Assembly (NCBI RefSeq): GCF_012273015.1
Contig: NZ_CP050954.1
Span: forward strand, 1,364,001-1,428,000
Direction of reading: 5' to 3'
Source of the DNA: Hymenobacter sp. BT18
GTDB taxonomy: Bacteria; Bacteroidota; Bacteroidia; Cytophagales; Hymenobacteraceae
Length of the DNA stretch: 64,000 bases
The position numbers were made by a program, and so were the translations under genes. Below, piece after piece: positions 25,988 to 34,876 of this stretch. Position 1 is the first letter of the stretch, and every line of letters starts with the position of its first letter. A model generated the notes under the pieces. It had not been told where the DNA came from, did not search any database, and worked only from the letters and a program-made list of their open reading frames with translations.

Positions 25988-26153
25988 ACCACGGATTCCG
26001 GCGGATTTTTCGGATTTCGCGGATTTTGGGGACGATGCGCTTTATCCGCTTGTCATCCGGAACGCACAAAAAGAAGAAGCCCCGCACTATGCGAGGCTTC
26101 TTCTATTCAATAGCAGACGATTTAAGCGCATCGTCCGCCGGAGTCCGTGGTTT
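25986..26153. repeat. Nested inverted repeats filling the rnd-aceA convergent gap
   Basis: Outer arms at 25986-26005 and 26134-26153 match at 19 of 20 positions. An inner pair, GACGATGCGCTT (from 26031) and AAGCGCATCGTC (26124-26135), matches perfectly. The left arm continues as four spaced CGGATT(T) units (about 25992-26025). Both outer arms begin at the stop codons of the flanking genes. A separate hairpin terminator sits in the centre. Confidence 0.65.
26072..26104 (-). terminator. Terminator of aceA (and possibly rnd)
   Basis: AGAAGAAGCC-c-GCG pairs with its complement across a 5-base loop; on the minus strand it runs into a T-rich tract. It lies at the centre of the nested repeats. Confidence 0.8.
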
Positions 26154-27432
26154 AGAACTGAGCAGCCTCCGTACTGCCTACCAGGGCCCCGGTGCTGGCT
26201 CGGCCCGCTGATACCACATTCTGAACCTCGTCGAAGTAGCCGGTACCCACGAAGGCCTGGTGCTTCACGGCCTTGAAGCCTTGCTTCTGCAGGGCAAACT
26301 CCCGCTCCTGCAGCTCCGAGTAGCCGGCCATTCCCCGGTCACGGTAGGCCGCGGCCAGCTCAAACATGCTCGTGTTGAGAGCATGGAAGCCTGCCAGGGT
26401 GATGAATTGGAACTTATAGCCCATGGCAGCCAATTCTTCGCGGAACGTTTCCATTTGCTTTCGGCTGAGCTTAGCGGCCCAGTTGAAAGAGGGCGAGCAG
26501 TTGTAGGCCAGCAGCTTACCAGGGAATTTGGCGTGAATACCCTCGGCGAACTGCCGGGCCTGCGCCAAATCGGGGTGGGAAGTTTCCATCCAGATCAGGT
26601 CAGCGTAGGGCGCGTAAGCCAGACCACGGGCAATACCCGCTTCTACGCCGCAGCGCACCCGGAAAAACCCTTCCGACGTGCGCTCAGCCTCCTGCAGGAT
26701 AAAGGGCAGGTCGCGGCTGTCCACGTCAGAAGTAATCAGGTCGGCAGCATCGGCGTCGGTGCGGGCCACTACCAGCGTGGGTACGCCCATCACATCGGCG
26801 GCCAGGCGCGCTGCTACCAGCTTGTTGATGGCTTCCTGGGTAGGCACCAGCACTTTGCCGCCCAGGTGGCCGCACTTCTTGGCCGAGGAAAGCTGATCTT
26901 CGAAGTGCACGCCCGCCGCGCCGGCTTCAATCATCATTTTCATCAGCTCAAAGGCATTCAGATTGCCCCCAAAGCCCGCTTCGGCATCGGCCACGATGGG
27001 CACCATCCAGTGCACGCTGCCTTCCCCGGACACGCTCTGGATCTGGTCGGCGCGCAGCAGGGCATTGTTGATGCGGCGCACTACGCTCGGCACGCTGTCA
27101 GCAGGGTACAAGCTCTGATCGGGGTAAATCTGGCCGGCGCCGTTGGCATCGGCTGCCACCTGCCAGCCGCTCAGGTAAATGGCGTTGAGGCCCGCCTGGA
27201 CTTCCTGCACGGCCTGGTTGCCGGTGAGGGCGCCCAAACCCGCTACGTACTGCTCCGTGTGCAGCAGGTTCCACAAACGCTCGGCCCCCTGCCGGGCCAA
27301 GGAGTACTCAATCTGCACGGAGCCGCGCAGACGCAGCACGTCCTCGGCGGTATAGGGCCGGACAATTCCTTGCCAGCGCGGGTTAGAAGCCCATTCCTGG
27401 TTAATAGCGGCAATGTGTTCCTGCTTGTTCAT
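26152..27432 (-). CDS. aceA: Isocitrate lyase
   Basis: It splits isocitrate into glyoxylate and succinate, the first step of the glyoxylate bypass. The 426-residue protein has the catalytic signature KKCGHLGGK (KKCGH at 185-189), the substrate-binding [10 protein letters not shown] and YPDQSLYP blocks, and [12 protein letters not shown] for metal binding. The length matches the bacterial class. It lies 132 bases after aceB on the same strand, and the pair faces a regulator gene divergent from aceB. It would be needed for growth on acetate or fatty acids. Confidence 0.98.
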   Translation of the reverse strand: MNKQEHIAAINQEWASNPRWQGIVRPYTAEDVLRLRGSVQIEYSLARQGAERLWNLLHTEQYVAGLGALTGNQAVQEVQAGLNAIYLSGWQVAADANGAGQIYPDQSLYPADSVPSVVRRINNALLRADQIQSVSGEGSVHWMVPIVADAEAGFGGNLNAFELMKMMIEAGAAGVHFEDQLSSAKKCGHLGGKVLVPTQEAINKLVAARLAADVMGVPTLVVARTDADAADLITSDVDSRDLPFILQEAERTSEGFFRVRCGVEAGIARGLAYAPYADLIWMETSHPDLAQARQFAEGIHAKFPGKLLAYNCSPSFNWAAKLSRKQMETFREELAAMGYKFQFITLAGFHALNTSMFELAAAYRDRGMAGYSELQEREFALQKQGFKAVKHQAFVGTGYFDEVQNVVSAGRASTGALVGSTEAAQF

Positions 27433-27505
27433 GGTACTGGGAATTAAGGTTGAGAAAAGGAAGACGAGAGAAAAAGGCGCCTGCAGCTGGGCAAAGCGCG
27501 GCCAG

Positions 27506-27527
27506 GCTACCGGCAGGTAGCATTTTT
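27506..27527 (+). other. Short hairpin with T-tract in the aceB-aceA gap
   Basis: GCTACC-ggca-GGTAGC followed by ATTTTTT reads as a small terminator on the plus strand, opposite to the ace genes. On the ace mRNA it would be a hairpin preceded by A residues. It may attenuate or process the transcript, or end an antisense RNA. Confidence 0.35.
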
Positions 27528-27564
27528 TAAATCGATAAGAAAGTGCGTTTCCTTCCGGGGCGGG

Positions 27565-29196
27565 CTAGGCCAGCTTATCGTAGGCGGGCACCGTCAGAAA
27601 CTCGGTGAACCGGGGCGGGCTCACCAGCTGATCAAACAGCTGAGCGGCTTCCAGGTAGCGGCCGTTGGTATAGCGCGCCTCTCCTACCAGTTCCCGGATC
27701 TTGGCCAGCTGGCCCGGCACCAGGGAGCGGTACAGCTCCAACGTAACGGGCCGACCGTCCTGCAGGGTCGTGTTGGGGGTATGAATCCACTGCCACACCT
27801 GGGCGCGGCTGATTTCGGCCGTAGCCGCATCCTCCATCAAATGGTAGATGGGCACGCAGCCATTGCCCTGCAGCCAGGATTCAATGTATTGCACCGCCAC
27901 GTCGATGTTCAGTTTCAGGCCTTCCTCCGTGATAGAGCCGGTAGGGGCCTGGAGCAGGTCGGCGGCCGTCACGCGCAAATCTTCGCGCTTATTGCTGATT
28001 TGGTTAGGGCCGGGCATCAGCTCATTGAACACGTCCAGGGCAACGGGTACCAGGCCGGGGTGTGCTACCCAGGTGCCGTCGTGGCCGTTACGGGCTTCCC
28101 GCACTTTGTCCAGCCGCACTTTTTCCAGGGCGGCCTCGTTGGCTTCGGGGTTGTTCTTGATAGGAATCTGGGCGGCCATGCCCCCAATGGCGTGCACGCC
28201 GCGGCGGTGGCATGTTTGTACCACCAGCTGCGAGTAGGCCGCCATAAACGGTACGGCCATCGTCACCTCCGCCCGGTTGGGCAGCCGGAATTCCGGCTGG
28301 CAGCCCAGGCGCTTAATGTAGCTGAAGATGTAGTCCCAGCGGCCACAGTTGAGACCCGCGCTGTGCTCACGCAGCTCATACAGGATTTCGTTGAGCTCAA
28401 AAGCCGCGGGCAGGGTCTCAATCAGCACTGTGGCTTTGATGGTGCACTTAGCCATTTTCATCGACCACTGCGCAAACCCGAACACATCATTCCACAGCCG
28501 GGCTTCTAAGTGGCTTTCCAGCTTGGGCAAGTAGTAGTACGGGCCACTGCCCCGGGCGCAGAGCTCGTGGGCGTTGTGAAAGAAGTAAAGCCCGAAGTCG
28601 AACAGGGCCGCGCTGATGGGCTCCCCATCTACCAGCACGTGCTTTTCCTCCAGGTGCCAGCCGCGGGGCCGCACCATCAGGGTGGCTACCCGCTCGTTCA
28701 GGCGATACTCCTTGGCGGGGGTAGACAAGGAAATAGTGCCGCGCACGGCATCCCGCAAATTCAGCTGCCCTTGCACCACGTTTTCCCAGGTGGGCGAGTT
28801 TGAGTCTTCGAAATCAGCCATGAACACCTTCGCACCCGAGTTCAGGGCGTTGATAATCATTTTGCGCTCCACGGGACCGGTTATTTCCACGCGGCGGTCC
28901 TGCAAATCGGCGGGTACGGGGGCTACTTCCCAGGACTTTTCCCGGATCAGCCGGGTCTCGGGCAGGAAATCGGGGAGCTTGCCGGCAGCGAATTCACGTT
29001 GACGCTCCTCGCGCCGGGCCAGCAAATGCTGCCGGGTTGGGTCGAAGCGGCGGTGCAGCTCGGCCACAAAAGCCAAAGCAGAGGGCGTAAGGATATCGGC
29101 AAACTCGACCGAATATGCCCCCAGCACTTTCACTCGTTCGGGGGTCCGGTAAGTAGGTGGGGCCGCTACGGGCTGCATTTGGGCAAAAAACGTCAT
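27565..29196 (-). CDS. aceB: Malate synthase (form A)
   Basis: It condenses glyoxylate with acetyl-CoA to malate, completing the bypass. From ATG at 29196 the protein has 543 residues, the size of malate synthase A. Blocks include [68 protein letters not shown], and the late catalytic region [17 protein letters not shown] frame upstream reaches 29235, but a -7 box covers 29233-29240, so the start lies after it; ATG at 29223 is a second possibility. aceB is first in the aceB-aceA order. Confidence 0.97.
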   Translation of the reverse strand: MTFFAQMQPVAAPPTYRTPERVKVLGAYSVEFADILTPSALAFVAELHRRFDPTRQHLLARREERQREFAAGKLPDFLPETRLIREKSWEVAPVPADLQDRRVEITGPVERKMIINALNSGAKVFMADFEDSNSPTWENVVQGQLNLRDAVRGTISLSTPAKEYRLNERVATLMVRPRGWHLEEKHVLVDGEPISAALFDFGLYFFHNAHELCARGSGPYYYLPKLESHLEARLWNDVFGFAQWSMKMAKCTIKATVLIETLPAAFELNEILYELREHSAGLNCGRWDYIFSYIKRLGCQPEFRLPNRAEVTMAVPFMAAYSQLVVQTCHRRGVHAIGGMAAQIPIKNNPEANEAALEKVRLDKVREARNGHDGTWVAHPGLVPVALDVFNELMPGPNQISNKREDLRVTAADLLQAPTGSITEEGLKLNIDVAVQYIESWLQGNGCVPIYHLMEDAATAEISRAQVWQWIHTPNTTLQDGRPVTLELYRSLVPGQLAKIRELVGEARYTNGRYLEAAQLFDQLVSPPRFTEFLTVPAYDKLA

Positions 29197-29232
29197 GGGT
29201 ATCTGGTTGAAAGGGTGAACCATGTTGATACC

Positions 29233-29264
29233 CAAACATACTTAAGCGAATTTTATTAATCAAG
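29233..29264 (-). promoter_or_regulatory. Promoter of aceB
   Basis: On the minus strand CTTG (29261-29264) is followed after 20 bases by TATGTTTG (29233-29240), a good -33/-7 pair for this phylum. The -33 element overlaps the palindrome at 29263-29276. Confidence 0.65.
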
Positions 29265-29276
29265 CGAATATTCGCT
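29244..29276. promoter_or_regulatory. Candidate operator of the glyoxylate genes
   Basis: A 14-base perfect palindrome AGCGAATATTCGCT (29263-29276) overlaps the aceB -33 element, and a further half site AAGCGAAT starts at 29244-29245. Another inverted copy, ATTCGCTT, lies at about 29343-29350 near the regulator gene. Position and symmetry suggest binding of the divergently encoded XRE regulator. This is inference. Confidence 0.5.
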
Positions 29277-29302
29277 AAAAGATGATAATCGCCAAAAAGT
29301 GA

Positions 29303-29310
29303 TACTTTTG
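29303..29310 (+). promoter_or_regulatory. -7 box of the XRE regulator gene
   Basis: TACTTTTG fits TAnnTTTG and lies 92 bases before the start. It faces away from the aceB promoter. Confidence 0.45.
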
Positions 29311-29402
29311 TCCCATTCTCTGTTTGTTCAGAGTCCCAGAAAATTCGCTTTTCTTGCACCCTCGCTGCCTGGGGTCTGTTCCCCTCCCATTCCCCCTTAC
29401 CT

Positions 29403-30887
29403 ATGCTTAGTCACGGACAAGTTGTTCGCTTAATTTTTGGTCTTAAACTGCGGGAGCTGCGTCAGGAACGCGGATTTACGCCGGCGGAGCTAGCGCGTGC
29501 CTGTGACGTATCGGTGTCGTACCTCAACGAAATCGAAAAGGGCAAAAAGTACCCGAAGGCGGATAAGATACTGAGTATGAGCAAAGTGCTGGGAGTTTCC
29601 TACGACCAGCTCACGTCCCTTACACTTAGCCGCCGCCTGGAGCCTATTTCCGAGCTGCTGCAGTCGGATGTACTGAAGGAGTTTCCGCTGGAGATGTTCG
29701 GGCTGGAGCCCATCCGCATCGTGGAGTTGATTGCCGATGCGCCGGCCAAGATGAATGCCTTCATCAGCACCCTGTTCGAAATAGCGCGCAACTATGAACT
29801 ACGCCAGGAGAACTTTTTTCTGGCCGCGCTTCGCTCCTACCAGGAAATGCACGACAACTACTTTGAGGAGTTGGAACAGGACGTGCACACCTTCGCGGTA
29901 GAACGCAACCTCACTACAGCGCCCCCTTTCGACACAGCGCAGCTGGAGAAAGTCTTGTGTGAGGAGTATGGCTACACCGTAGACCGGACCACCCTCGGCG
30001 ACTATGACTCGCTGGGCCGGCTACGCTCCGTGTACCAGCCCAAGCTCAAGCGCCTGCTGCTGCGGCCGGGCCTCACGCGGGCACAGGAGTCCTTCGTGCT
30101 GGCCCGGGAAGTGGCCTTCAACTACCTTGGCATGAAGGAGCGGCCCTACGTGAATGCCAATTTCCCGGTACGCTCCTTTGATGAGGTACTCAACAACTTC
30201 AAGGCTTCCTACTTTGCCGGGGCCCTGCTGATGGAGGAAGACAACCTGGTGCGCGACCTGCAGCAGTTCTTTGCCGCCGACCATTGGAACCCCAACAGCC
30301 TGCTGGATTTGCTGACGAAGTATGGCGTTTCGCCGGAGATGTTCATGCAGCGCCTGACCAACCTACTGCCCCGTCATTTTGGTTTGCAGAGCTTGTTTTT
30401 CCTGCGGTTCGACCAGGCTAAGGCGAATGCCGGCTACCTGCTGACCAAGGAGCTGCACCTTTCCCGCCTGCACAACCCCCACGGCAACGAGCTGCACGAG
30501 CACTACTGCCGCCGCTGGATTTCCCTGCGCCTTATCCACGAAAGCCGCCAGCAAGCCTTACGGCAAGCCCCGGCCTTCAGCATTGGGGCCCAACGCTCTT
30601 TGTATCCCAACAGCGACGAGTACCTGTGCCTGACGCTGGCCCGGGCGGGCAGCGTGGTAGAACCGGCCGTGAGCGTGACGGTGGGGCTGCTCTGCGATGA
30701 TACCCTGCGCCACAAGGTGCGCTTCCTCGAAGACCCGGCCATTCCGCAGAAGCGGGTAAACGAAACCTGTGAGCGGTGCCAGATTCCGGATTGCGAAGTG
30801 CGCTCGGCTCCGCCCGTGGAAATTGAGCGGAAGGCCCGCCAGCAAGCCCTGCGGGACGCCATTTCGAACCTCGTAAACGCCGGCTAG
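29403..30887 (+). CDS. RamB/ScfR-like XRE-family transcriptional regulator
   Basis: The 494-residue protein has an N-terminal XRE helix-turn-helix (about residues 12-66, with FTPAELARACDVSVSYLNEIEKGKKYP). A long middle region has the IrrE/ImmA-like fold, and the C-terminal domain carries Cys456, Cys459 and Cys464. This is the layout of short-chain fatty-acyl regulators such as RamB and ScfR, which control acetate, propionate and glyoxylate metabolism in actinobacteria and proteobacteria. In the peptidase-like part the zinc motif HExxH is degenerate (REVAF, 235-239), so proteolysis is unlikely. It is divergent from aceB and probably regulates it through the palindromes between them, perhaps sensing an acyl-CoA. 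Confidence 0.9.
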   Translation: MLSHGQVVRLIFGLKLRELRQERGFTPAELARACDVSVSYLNEIEKGKKYPKADKILSMSKVLGVSYDQLTSLTLSRRLEPISELLQSDVLKEFPLEMFGLEPIRIVELIADAPAKMNAFISTLFEIARNYELRQENFFLAALRSYQEMHDNYFEELEQDVHTFAVERNLTTAPPFDTAQLEKVLCEEYGYTVDRTTLGDYDSLGRLRSVYQPKLKRLLLRPGLTRAQESFVLAREVAFNYLGMKERPYVNANFPVRSFDEVLNNFKASYFAGALLMEEDNLVRDLQQFFAADHWNPNSLLDLLTKYGVSPEMFMQRLTNLLPRHFGLQSLFFLRFDQAKANAGYLLTKELHLSRLHNPHGNELHEHYCRRWISLRLIHESRQQALRQAPAFSIGAQRSLYPNSDEYLCLTLARAGSVVEPAVSVTVGLLCDDTLRHKVRFLEDPAIPQKRVNETCERCQIPDCEVRSAPPVEIERKARQQALRDAISNLVNAG

Positions 30888-30923
30888 CCCCTTAGCCAAT
30901 CCTGCTTAGCCCAGCATCCCTCC

Positions 30924-30931
30924 TATCTTTG
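30924..30931 (+). promoter_or_regulatory. -7 box upstream of mltG
   Basis: TATCTTTG fits TAnnTTTG and lies 26 bases before the mltG start, in the gap after the regulator gene. Confidence 0.5.
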
Positions 30932-30957
30932 GGGAATGTTGGGCTAATTGCTTTGGT

Positions 30958-32016
30958 GTGCGTAGTAACGGTTCCCGTCGGCTTGGGCGGAGTTTGTGGG
31001 TTGGGGCAGTAGTGGTGGCGGTAATGGCACTTCTGGCTACCGCGGGTGCCTGGTGGCTGCTGTGGCGCCCCAACGTGGCCGCTTCTCCGGAAGGTCCAGC
31101 CTATCTGTACATCCGCACGGGCAGCTCATTCAGTACGGTACTGGCTACCCTCAGGCAACAGGAGCTACTCCAGGACCTCCGCTCGTTTGAGTGGCTGGCC
31201 CGGCGGCGCGAGTACCCCGAGCGGGTGCGCCCGGGCCGCTACCTGCTCACACCGGGGCTGGGCAACCAGGCCTTGCTGGACATGCTGTTGGCTGGACGAC
31301 AAGATACCGTGCATTTTGAGCTTCAGGCCTTCAAATACAAGCCTCAGCTGGCCCGCCAATTCTCCCGCCAGCTCGAAGCTGACTCTGCCAGCCTGCGCCG
31401 GCTGCTAAACGACAATGACTACCTGCAAAAGCGCTACCACCTGGACACCACCACGGTGCTGACGCTTTTCTTGCCTGGCTCTTACCACCTGCTCTGGACC
31501 ACCTCGGCCGCAGCGCTGCTGGATACGGCCGCGCGCGTGCATGGCCGTTTCTGGACTCCGCGCCGCCGGGCCCAGGCCGATTCGCTGGGCCTCACGCCAA
31601 CGGAGGTGCACGTACTGGCCAGCATCGTGCAGCGCGAAACGGCCAAGAAAGAGGATAAGCCCATCATTGCTGGGGTGTACCTAAACCGTCTGCGGCGGGG
31701 CATGCGCCTGCAGGCCGACCCTACCCTGTTGTGGGCTATTGGCAACTTTGGCGTCAAGCGCGTGCTTAATAAAGACAAGCTCGTGGACTCGCCTTATAAT
31801 ACCTACAAACACAAAGGCCTGCCGCCGGGGCCCATCACCTCCGCCAACCGCCAAAGCCTAGATGCAGTACTCAAGCCGGCGGCGCACCAGTACGTGTTTT
31901 TCTGCGCCCGGCCCGATGGTAGTGGCTATTCGGATTTTGCCGAAACCTACGCCGAGCATAAGCGCAACGCCCGCCGCTACCAGCAGCACCTGGATAGCCT
32001 GCGCATTATGCGCTAG
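30958..32016 (+). CDS. mltG: Endolytic murein transglycosylase MltG
   Basis: MltG cuts nascent glycan strands in the periplasm and so sets peptidoglycan chain length. The 352-residue protein has one N-terminal membrane anchor (about residues 13-36) and then the YceG domain: FLPGSYHLLWTT, the catalytic glutamate in VLASIVQRETAK, PIIAGVYLNRLRRGMRLQADPT, and SPYNTYKHKGLPPGPITSAN near the end. The start is GTG at 30958, or GTG two bases earlier in another frame, which does not fit. It stands alone behind its own promoter box. Confidence 0.95.
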   Translation: MRSNGSRRLGRSLWVGAVVVAVMALLATAGAWWLLWRPNVAASPEGPAYLYIRTGSSFSTVLATLRQQELLQDLRSFEWLARRREYPERVRPGRYLLTPGLGNQALLDMLLAGRQDTVHFELQAFKYKPQLARQFSRQLEADSASLRRLLNDNDYLQKRYHLDTTTVLTLFLPGSYHLLWTTSAAALLDTAARVHGRFWTPRRRAQADSLGLTPTEVHVLASIVQRETAKKEDKPIIAGVYLNRLRRGMRLQADPTLLWAIGNFGVKRVLNKDKLVDSPYNTYKHKGLPPGPITSANRQSLDAVLKPAAHQYVFFCARPDGSGYSDFAETYAEHKRNARRYQQHLDSLRIMR

Positions 32017-32078
32017 TGTTCAGGGAAGAAAGTCGATAGTTGTGGTGCCAGCAACGAAAAGGACCCGGCGCAATCAAC

Positions 32079-32086
32079 TACCTTTG
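32079..32086 (+). promoter_or_regulatory. -7 box upstream of the FadL-like gene
   Basis: TACCTTTG fits TAnnTTTG and lies 25 bases before the start at 32112. Confidence 0.5.
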
Positions 32087-32111
32087 TGCCATTGTCCGCA
32101 AATCCGTCTGC

Positions 32112-33344
32112 ATGAGGCTTCCTTACATTTCCGCTTTCTTTTGCTTGCTTACCTCGGCTGCGGTAGCCGGGGGCTTCGAAACTGGTCCGCAAGGAGCCCG
32201 GCTGCTAGGGCTGGGCGGCGCCGCCACGGCGCTGGCCTACCATCCGGCAGCGGCATTTTACAATCCCGGGGCGCTGGGGATGCGCGACTCGCTCCTGCGC
32301 ATTAGCGTAGGAGGCATGGCTCAGGCCCGCCGCACGTCGTTTCTCTCCACCAACACGCGCCGCAAAACTTTCCAGGACATGACGCCGGTGCCCTCGGGCT
32401 ACCTATTTGCCTCGCGCTACCTGGGCAAGGGCATTTCGGCTGGGCTGAGCGTGACTACCCCCTTCGCATATGATACCAGCTGGCCGCTCTCCTGGGAGGG
32501 CCGTAGCGTAGTGCAGCAGTCCAGCCTCTATACCGTGCAGGTGCAGCCCACGGTGGCCTACGCCATCAGCGAGAACTTTGGCGTGGGGGCCGGAGCCGTG
32601 TTCACGCACGGCCGGGTACGGCAGCTGCGCGCGTTAGGCCAGTTTGGGGCTTTCAATGCCGATGCTGAATACAAGGGCAGTGCCAACGCCCTGGGCTTCA
32701 ATGTGGGTATCTACGGTCGCTCTTCCGAGGATTTGTCGTTTGGCATTAGCTACCGCTCGGGCATGCGCCTCCAGGTGAAGGATGGCACCGCCACTTTCCG
32801 CAACGTACCGGAAACCGACGCTGGCCGCTTTACCAGCAGCAACCAGATGGAAACCGACGTGTACCTGCCCGGAACGCTGTCGGTTGGCCTGGCGAACCGG
32901 ATAACGCCGAAGCTCAACCTGCTGTTTGACTTTACCCTGACCAACTGGACGAAGACGGACTCCGTCACCTTCCGGTTTGCCAACAGCCAGGCTGCCCGGG
33001 CCTCCCAGCCCCGGCGCTACGAAGACGCTATGGCCTTTAAAATAGGCGCCGAATACCAGCTCGACCCCAAAACTGCCCTACGGGTGGGCGTGCTTTACGA
33101 CGAAAGCCCATTGCGGGATGAATATGTAGCTCCCGACCTCCCCGATGGGAATAAGCTGGCGGGCTCCCTGGGTTGCTCTTTTGCCATGGCGCCTAAGGTC
33201 AACCTGGACCTGGCTTACCAGTTTGGGGTGCTGGCCACGCGCACGGCCCGCGACAACCAGGCCCAGGAGCAGACGGCCAACATCATTGGCACTTACCGCA
33301 CGTTTGTGCACACGGCCGCCGTGGGGCTGTCGTATTCGTTCTAA
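32112..33344 (+). CDS. OmpP1/FadL/TodX-family outer-membrane transport protein
   Basis: FadL-type barrels let hydrophobic compounds cross the outer membrane. The 410-residue protein has a signal peptide (MRLPYISAFFCLLTSAAVAG), the N-terminal hatch-like block GARLLGLGGAATALAYHPAAAFYNPG that marks the family, and alternating beta strands ending in AAVGLSYSF. The start at 32112 follows a promoter box and gives the signal peptide directly. A lipoprotein gene of SGNH ancestry lies 52 bases downstream on the same strand; this pairing is common in Bacteroidota and suggests joint work on lipid-like substrates. Confidence 0.92.
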   Translation: MRLPYISAFFCLLTSAAVAGGFETGPQGARLLGLGGAATALAYHPAAAFYNPGALGMRDSLLRISVGGMAQARRTSFLSTNTRRKTFQDMTPVPSGYLFASRYLGKGISAGLSVTTPFAYDTSWPLSWEGRSVVQQSSLYTVQVQPTVAYAISENFGVGAGAVFTHGRVRQLRALGQFGAFNADAEYKGSANALGFNVGIYGRSSEDLSFGISYRSGMRLQVKDGTATFRNVPETDAGRFTSSNQMETDVYLPGTLSVGLANRITPKLNLLFDFTLTNWTKTDSVTFRFANSQAARASQPRRYEDAMAFKIGAEYQLDPKTALRVGVLYDESPLRDEYVAPDLPDGNKLAGSLGCSFAMAPKVNLDLAYQFGVLATRTARDNQAQEQTANIIGTYRTFVHTAAVGLSYSF

Positions 33345-33396
33345 ATTCCTGACGGCCAGCGCCTGCCTCCGGTAGGCGGGGCATTTTCTTTTGTCT

Positions 33397-34812
33397 GTGA
33401 AACGTTCTTCCCTTTCTTTTTCACGCCTGTTGCTGGCACCCGTGCTGGCCTTCAGCGCCTGTGTCCCCGATCAGACGGAGCCCACGCCCAGCGCTGGTTC
33501 GCTGGATATGAGCCGTTACGTGGCCGTAGGAGGTTTGTATTCTGCCGGCTTCAGCAATGGCGGCGTTACGTCCTTAAGTCAGCGCTACTCTTATCCCAAC
33601 ATGCTGGCGTATCAGTTCTCGCTGGCGCAGCCGGGCATCTCCTTCGTGCAGCCCCTGGTAGAGGGCACCGCGGGCACCGGCTACCTCAAGCTGCAGAGCA
33701 TTTCGGCGCTGGGCGTTCCAGTTACGGAGCAAGTACCGGCGGCGCGCACTACCATTCGGGCCAAGTATGGTATTGCCAACAGCTGCGGTACTACCGATAC
33801 CACCTACCTGTATAGCCGGGCGCAGGGACTGAGCCTGCCCAATAACCTCTCCGTGCCGGGTTTGCGGCTCACGCAGATTGCCACACCCGGCCTGGGCCTG
33901 GAAGCCAACGCCGCAACCGGCGCGCCCTTCAACAGCTACTTTGAGCGGCTACTGCCCGCCAGCGACTCGCGCTCCTACCTGCAGGCCGTAAGTGAGAGCA
34001 AGGCCACCTTCTTCACCGCCATGGTGGGCTTGGAAGATTTGCTGCCCTACGCGCTGAAAGGTGGTGAGTGCACCCAGCGGCCAACCACCACGAGTAATGA
34101 CCTCATCATTGCGAATCTGAGCGTGCTGCTCGATGCCCTCACGGCCAACAACCGACCGGGTGCCGTAGCTACCATTCCCAGTCTGAAGACTCTGCCCTAC
34201 TTCCAGTTGGGAGCAGGCGACAAAGTGCAAAACCGCGCCCGCACTGCTACCGGCAACAGCCAGATCGTAGTGTACATCATTTCTTCCCTAACCAACGAAG
34301 CCCGGCCCATTACGAATGATGATATTGTTTTGCCAGCGTACCTGGAGCTGGTAGGCCAACCGGTAACGTACACCAACCCCGACGGTACCCAGGAAACCCT
34401 GCTATATGGCATGGATGCGCGGGCGCCTATCGCGCGGGCGCAAGTGCTGGACGCAACCGAATTCGGCCGGGTAGATCCGATTATCGGCAGGGTAAACGCC
34501 GCGCTGAAAACCCTAACCGACCCCAAGACCGGCAAATACAAAGTGGCTTTGGTTGATGTCAATCAACTGTTTATCAACGTGAGCGGCGTAAGTGGCGCAG
34601 GCGGCGTGAGCGGGGGCGTCAACATCAACGGGGTGGAATACTCCGGCGACCCGGTGCGGGGCAACTTCTTTTCCCTGGACCTCTACTCCCTTACACCGCG
34701 TGGCAACGGATTGGTGGCGAATGAGTTTTTACGCCAGATCAACAGCTACTACCGGGCTAATTTGCCCCTGTTGGATGTGAACACCCTCCCGACTACTTCG
34801 CTGCCGGATTAG
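33397..34812 (+). CDS. SGNH/GDSL-like lipoprotein with altered catalytic motifs
   Basis: From GTG at 33397 (TTG at 33391 also possible) this is a lipoprotein (signal ending LAFSAC) of about 471 residues. The fold and the Bacteroidota family are recognisable from YVAVGGLYSAGFSNGG, YPNMLAYQF, VPGLRL, FFTAMVGLEDLLPY, VALVDVNQLF and FFSLDLYSLTPRGNGLVANEFLRQIN. In active relatives the same places read GNSLTAG (Ser), GNND (Asn) and DGVHPTPRG (His). Here they read GGLYSAG, GLED and DLYSLTPRG, so Ser, Asn and His are all missing. It is probably a binding protein rather than an esterase, and lies directly after the FadL-like gene. Confidence 0.8.
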   Translation: MKRSSLSFSRLLLAPVLAFSACVPDQTEPTPSAGSLDMSRYVAVGGLYSAGFSNGGVTSLSQRYSYPNMLAYQFSLAQPGISFVQPLVEGTAGTGYLKLQSISALGVPVTEQVPAARTTIRAKYGIANSCGTTDTTYLYSRAQGLSLPNNLSVPGLRLTQIATPGLGLEANAATGAPFNSYFERLLPASDSRSYLQAVSESKATFFTAMVGLEDLLPYALKGGECTQRPTTTSNDLIIANLSVLLDALTANNRPGAVATIPSLKTLPYFQLGAGDKVQNRARTATGNSQIVVYIISSLTNEARPITNDDIVLPAYLELVGQPVTYTNPDGTQETLLYGMDARAPIARAQVLDATEFGRVDPIIGRVNAALKTLTDPKTGKYKVALVDVNQLFINVSGVSGAGGVSGGVNINGVEYSGDPVRGNFFSLDLYSLTPRGNGLVANEFLRQINSYYRANLPLLDVNTLPTTSLPD

Positions 34813-34847
34813 CTAAAAAATACATTCCAAATCAGTATCACAGTCCG

Positions 34848-34869
34848 GGCCGCTCTACATGGAGCGGCC
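34848..34869. terminator. Bidirectional terminator
   Basis: GGCCGCTC-tacatg-GAGCGGCC lies between the SGNH-like gene and the convergent membrane protein gene. Confidence 0.65.
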
Positions 34870-34876
34870 TGTTCTG

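Noticed and set aside
33345..33390. Terminator between the FadL-like gene and the SGNH-like gene
   Set aside because: The GCCT/AGGC pairing is only four to five bases with mismatches, so co-transcription remains more likely.
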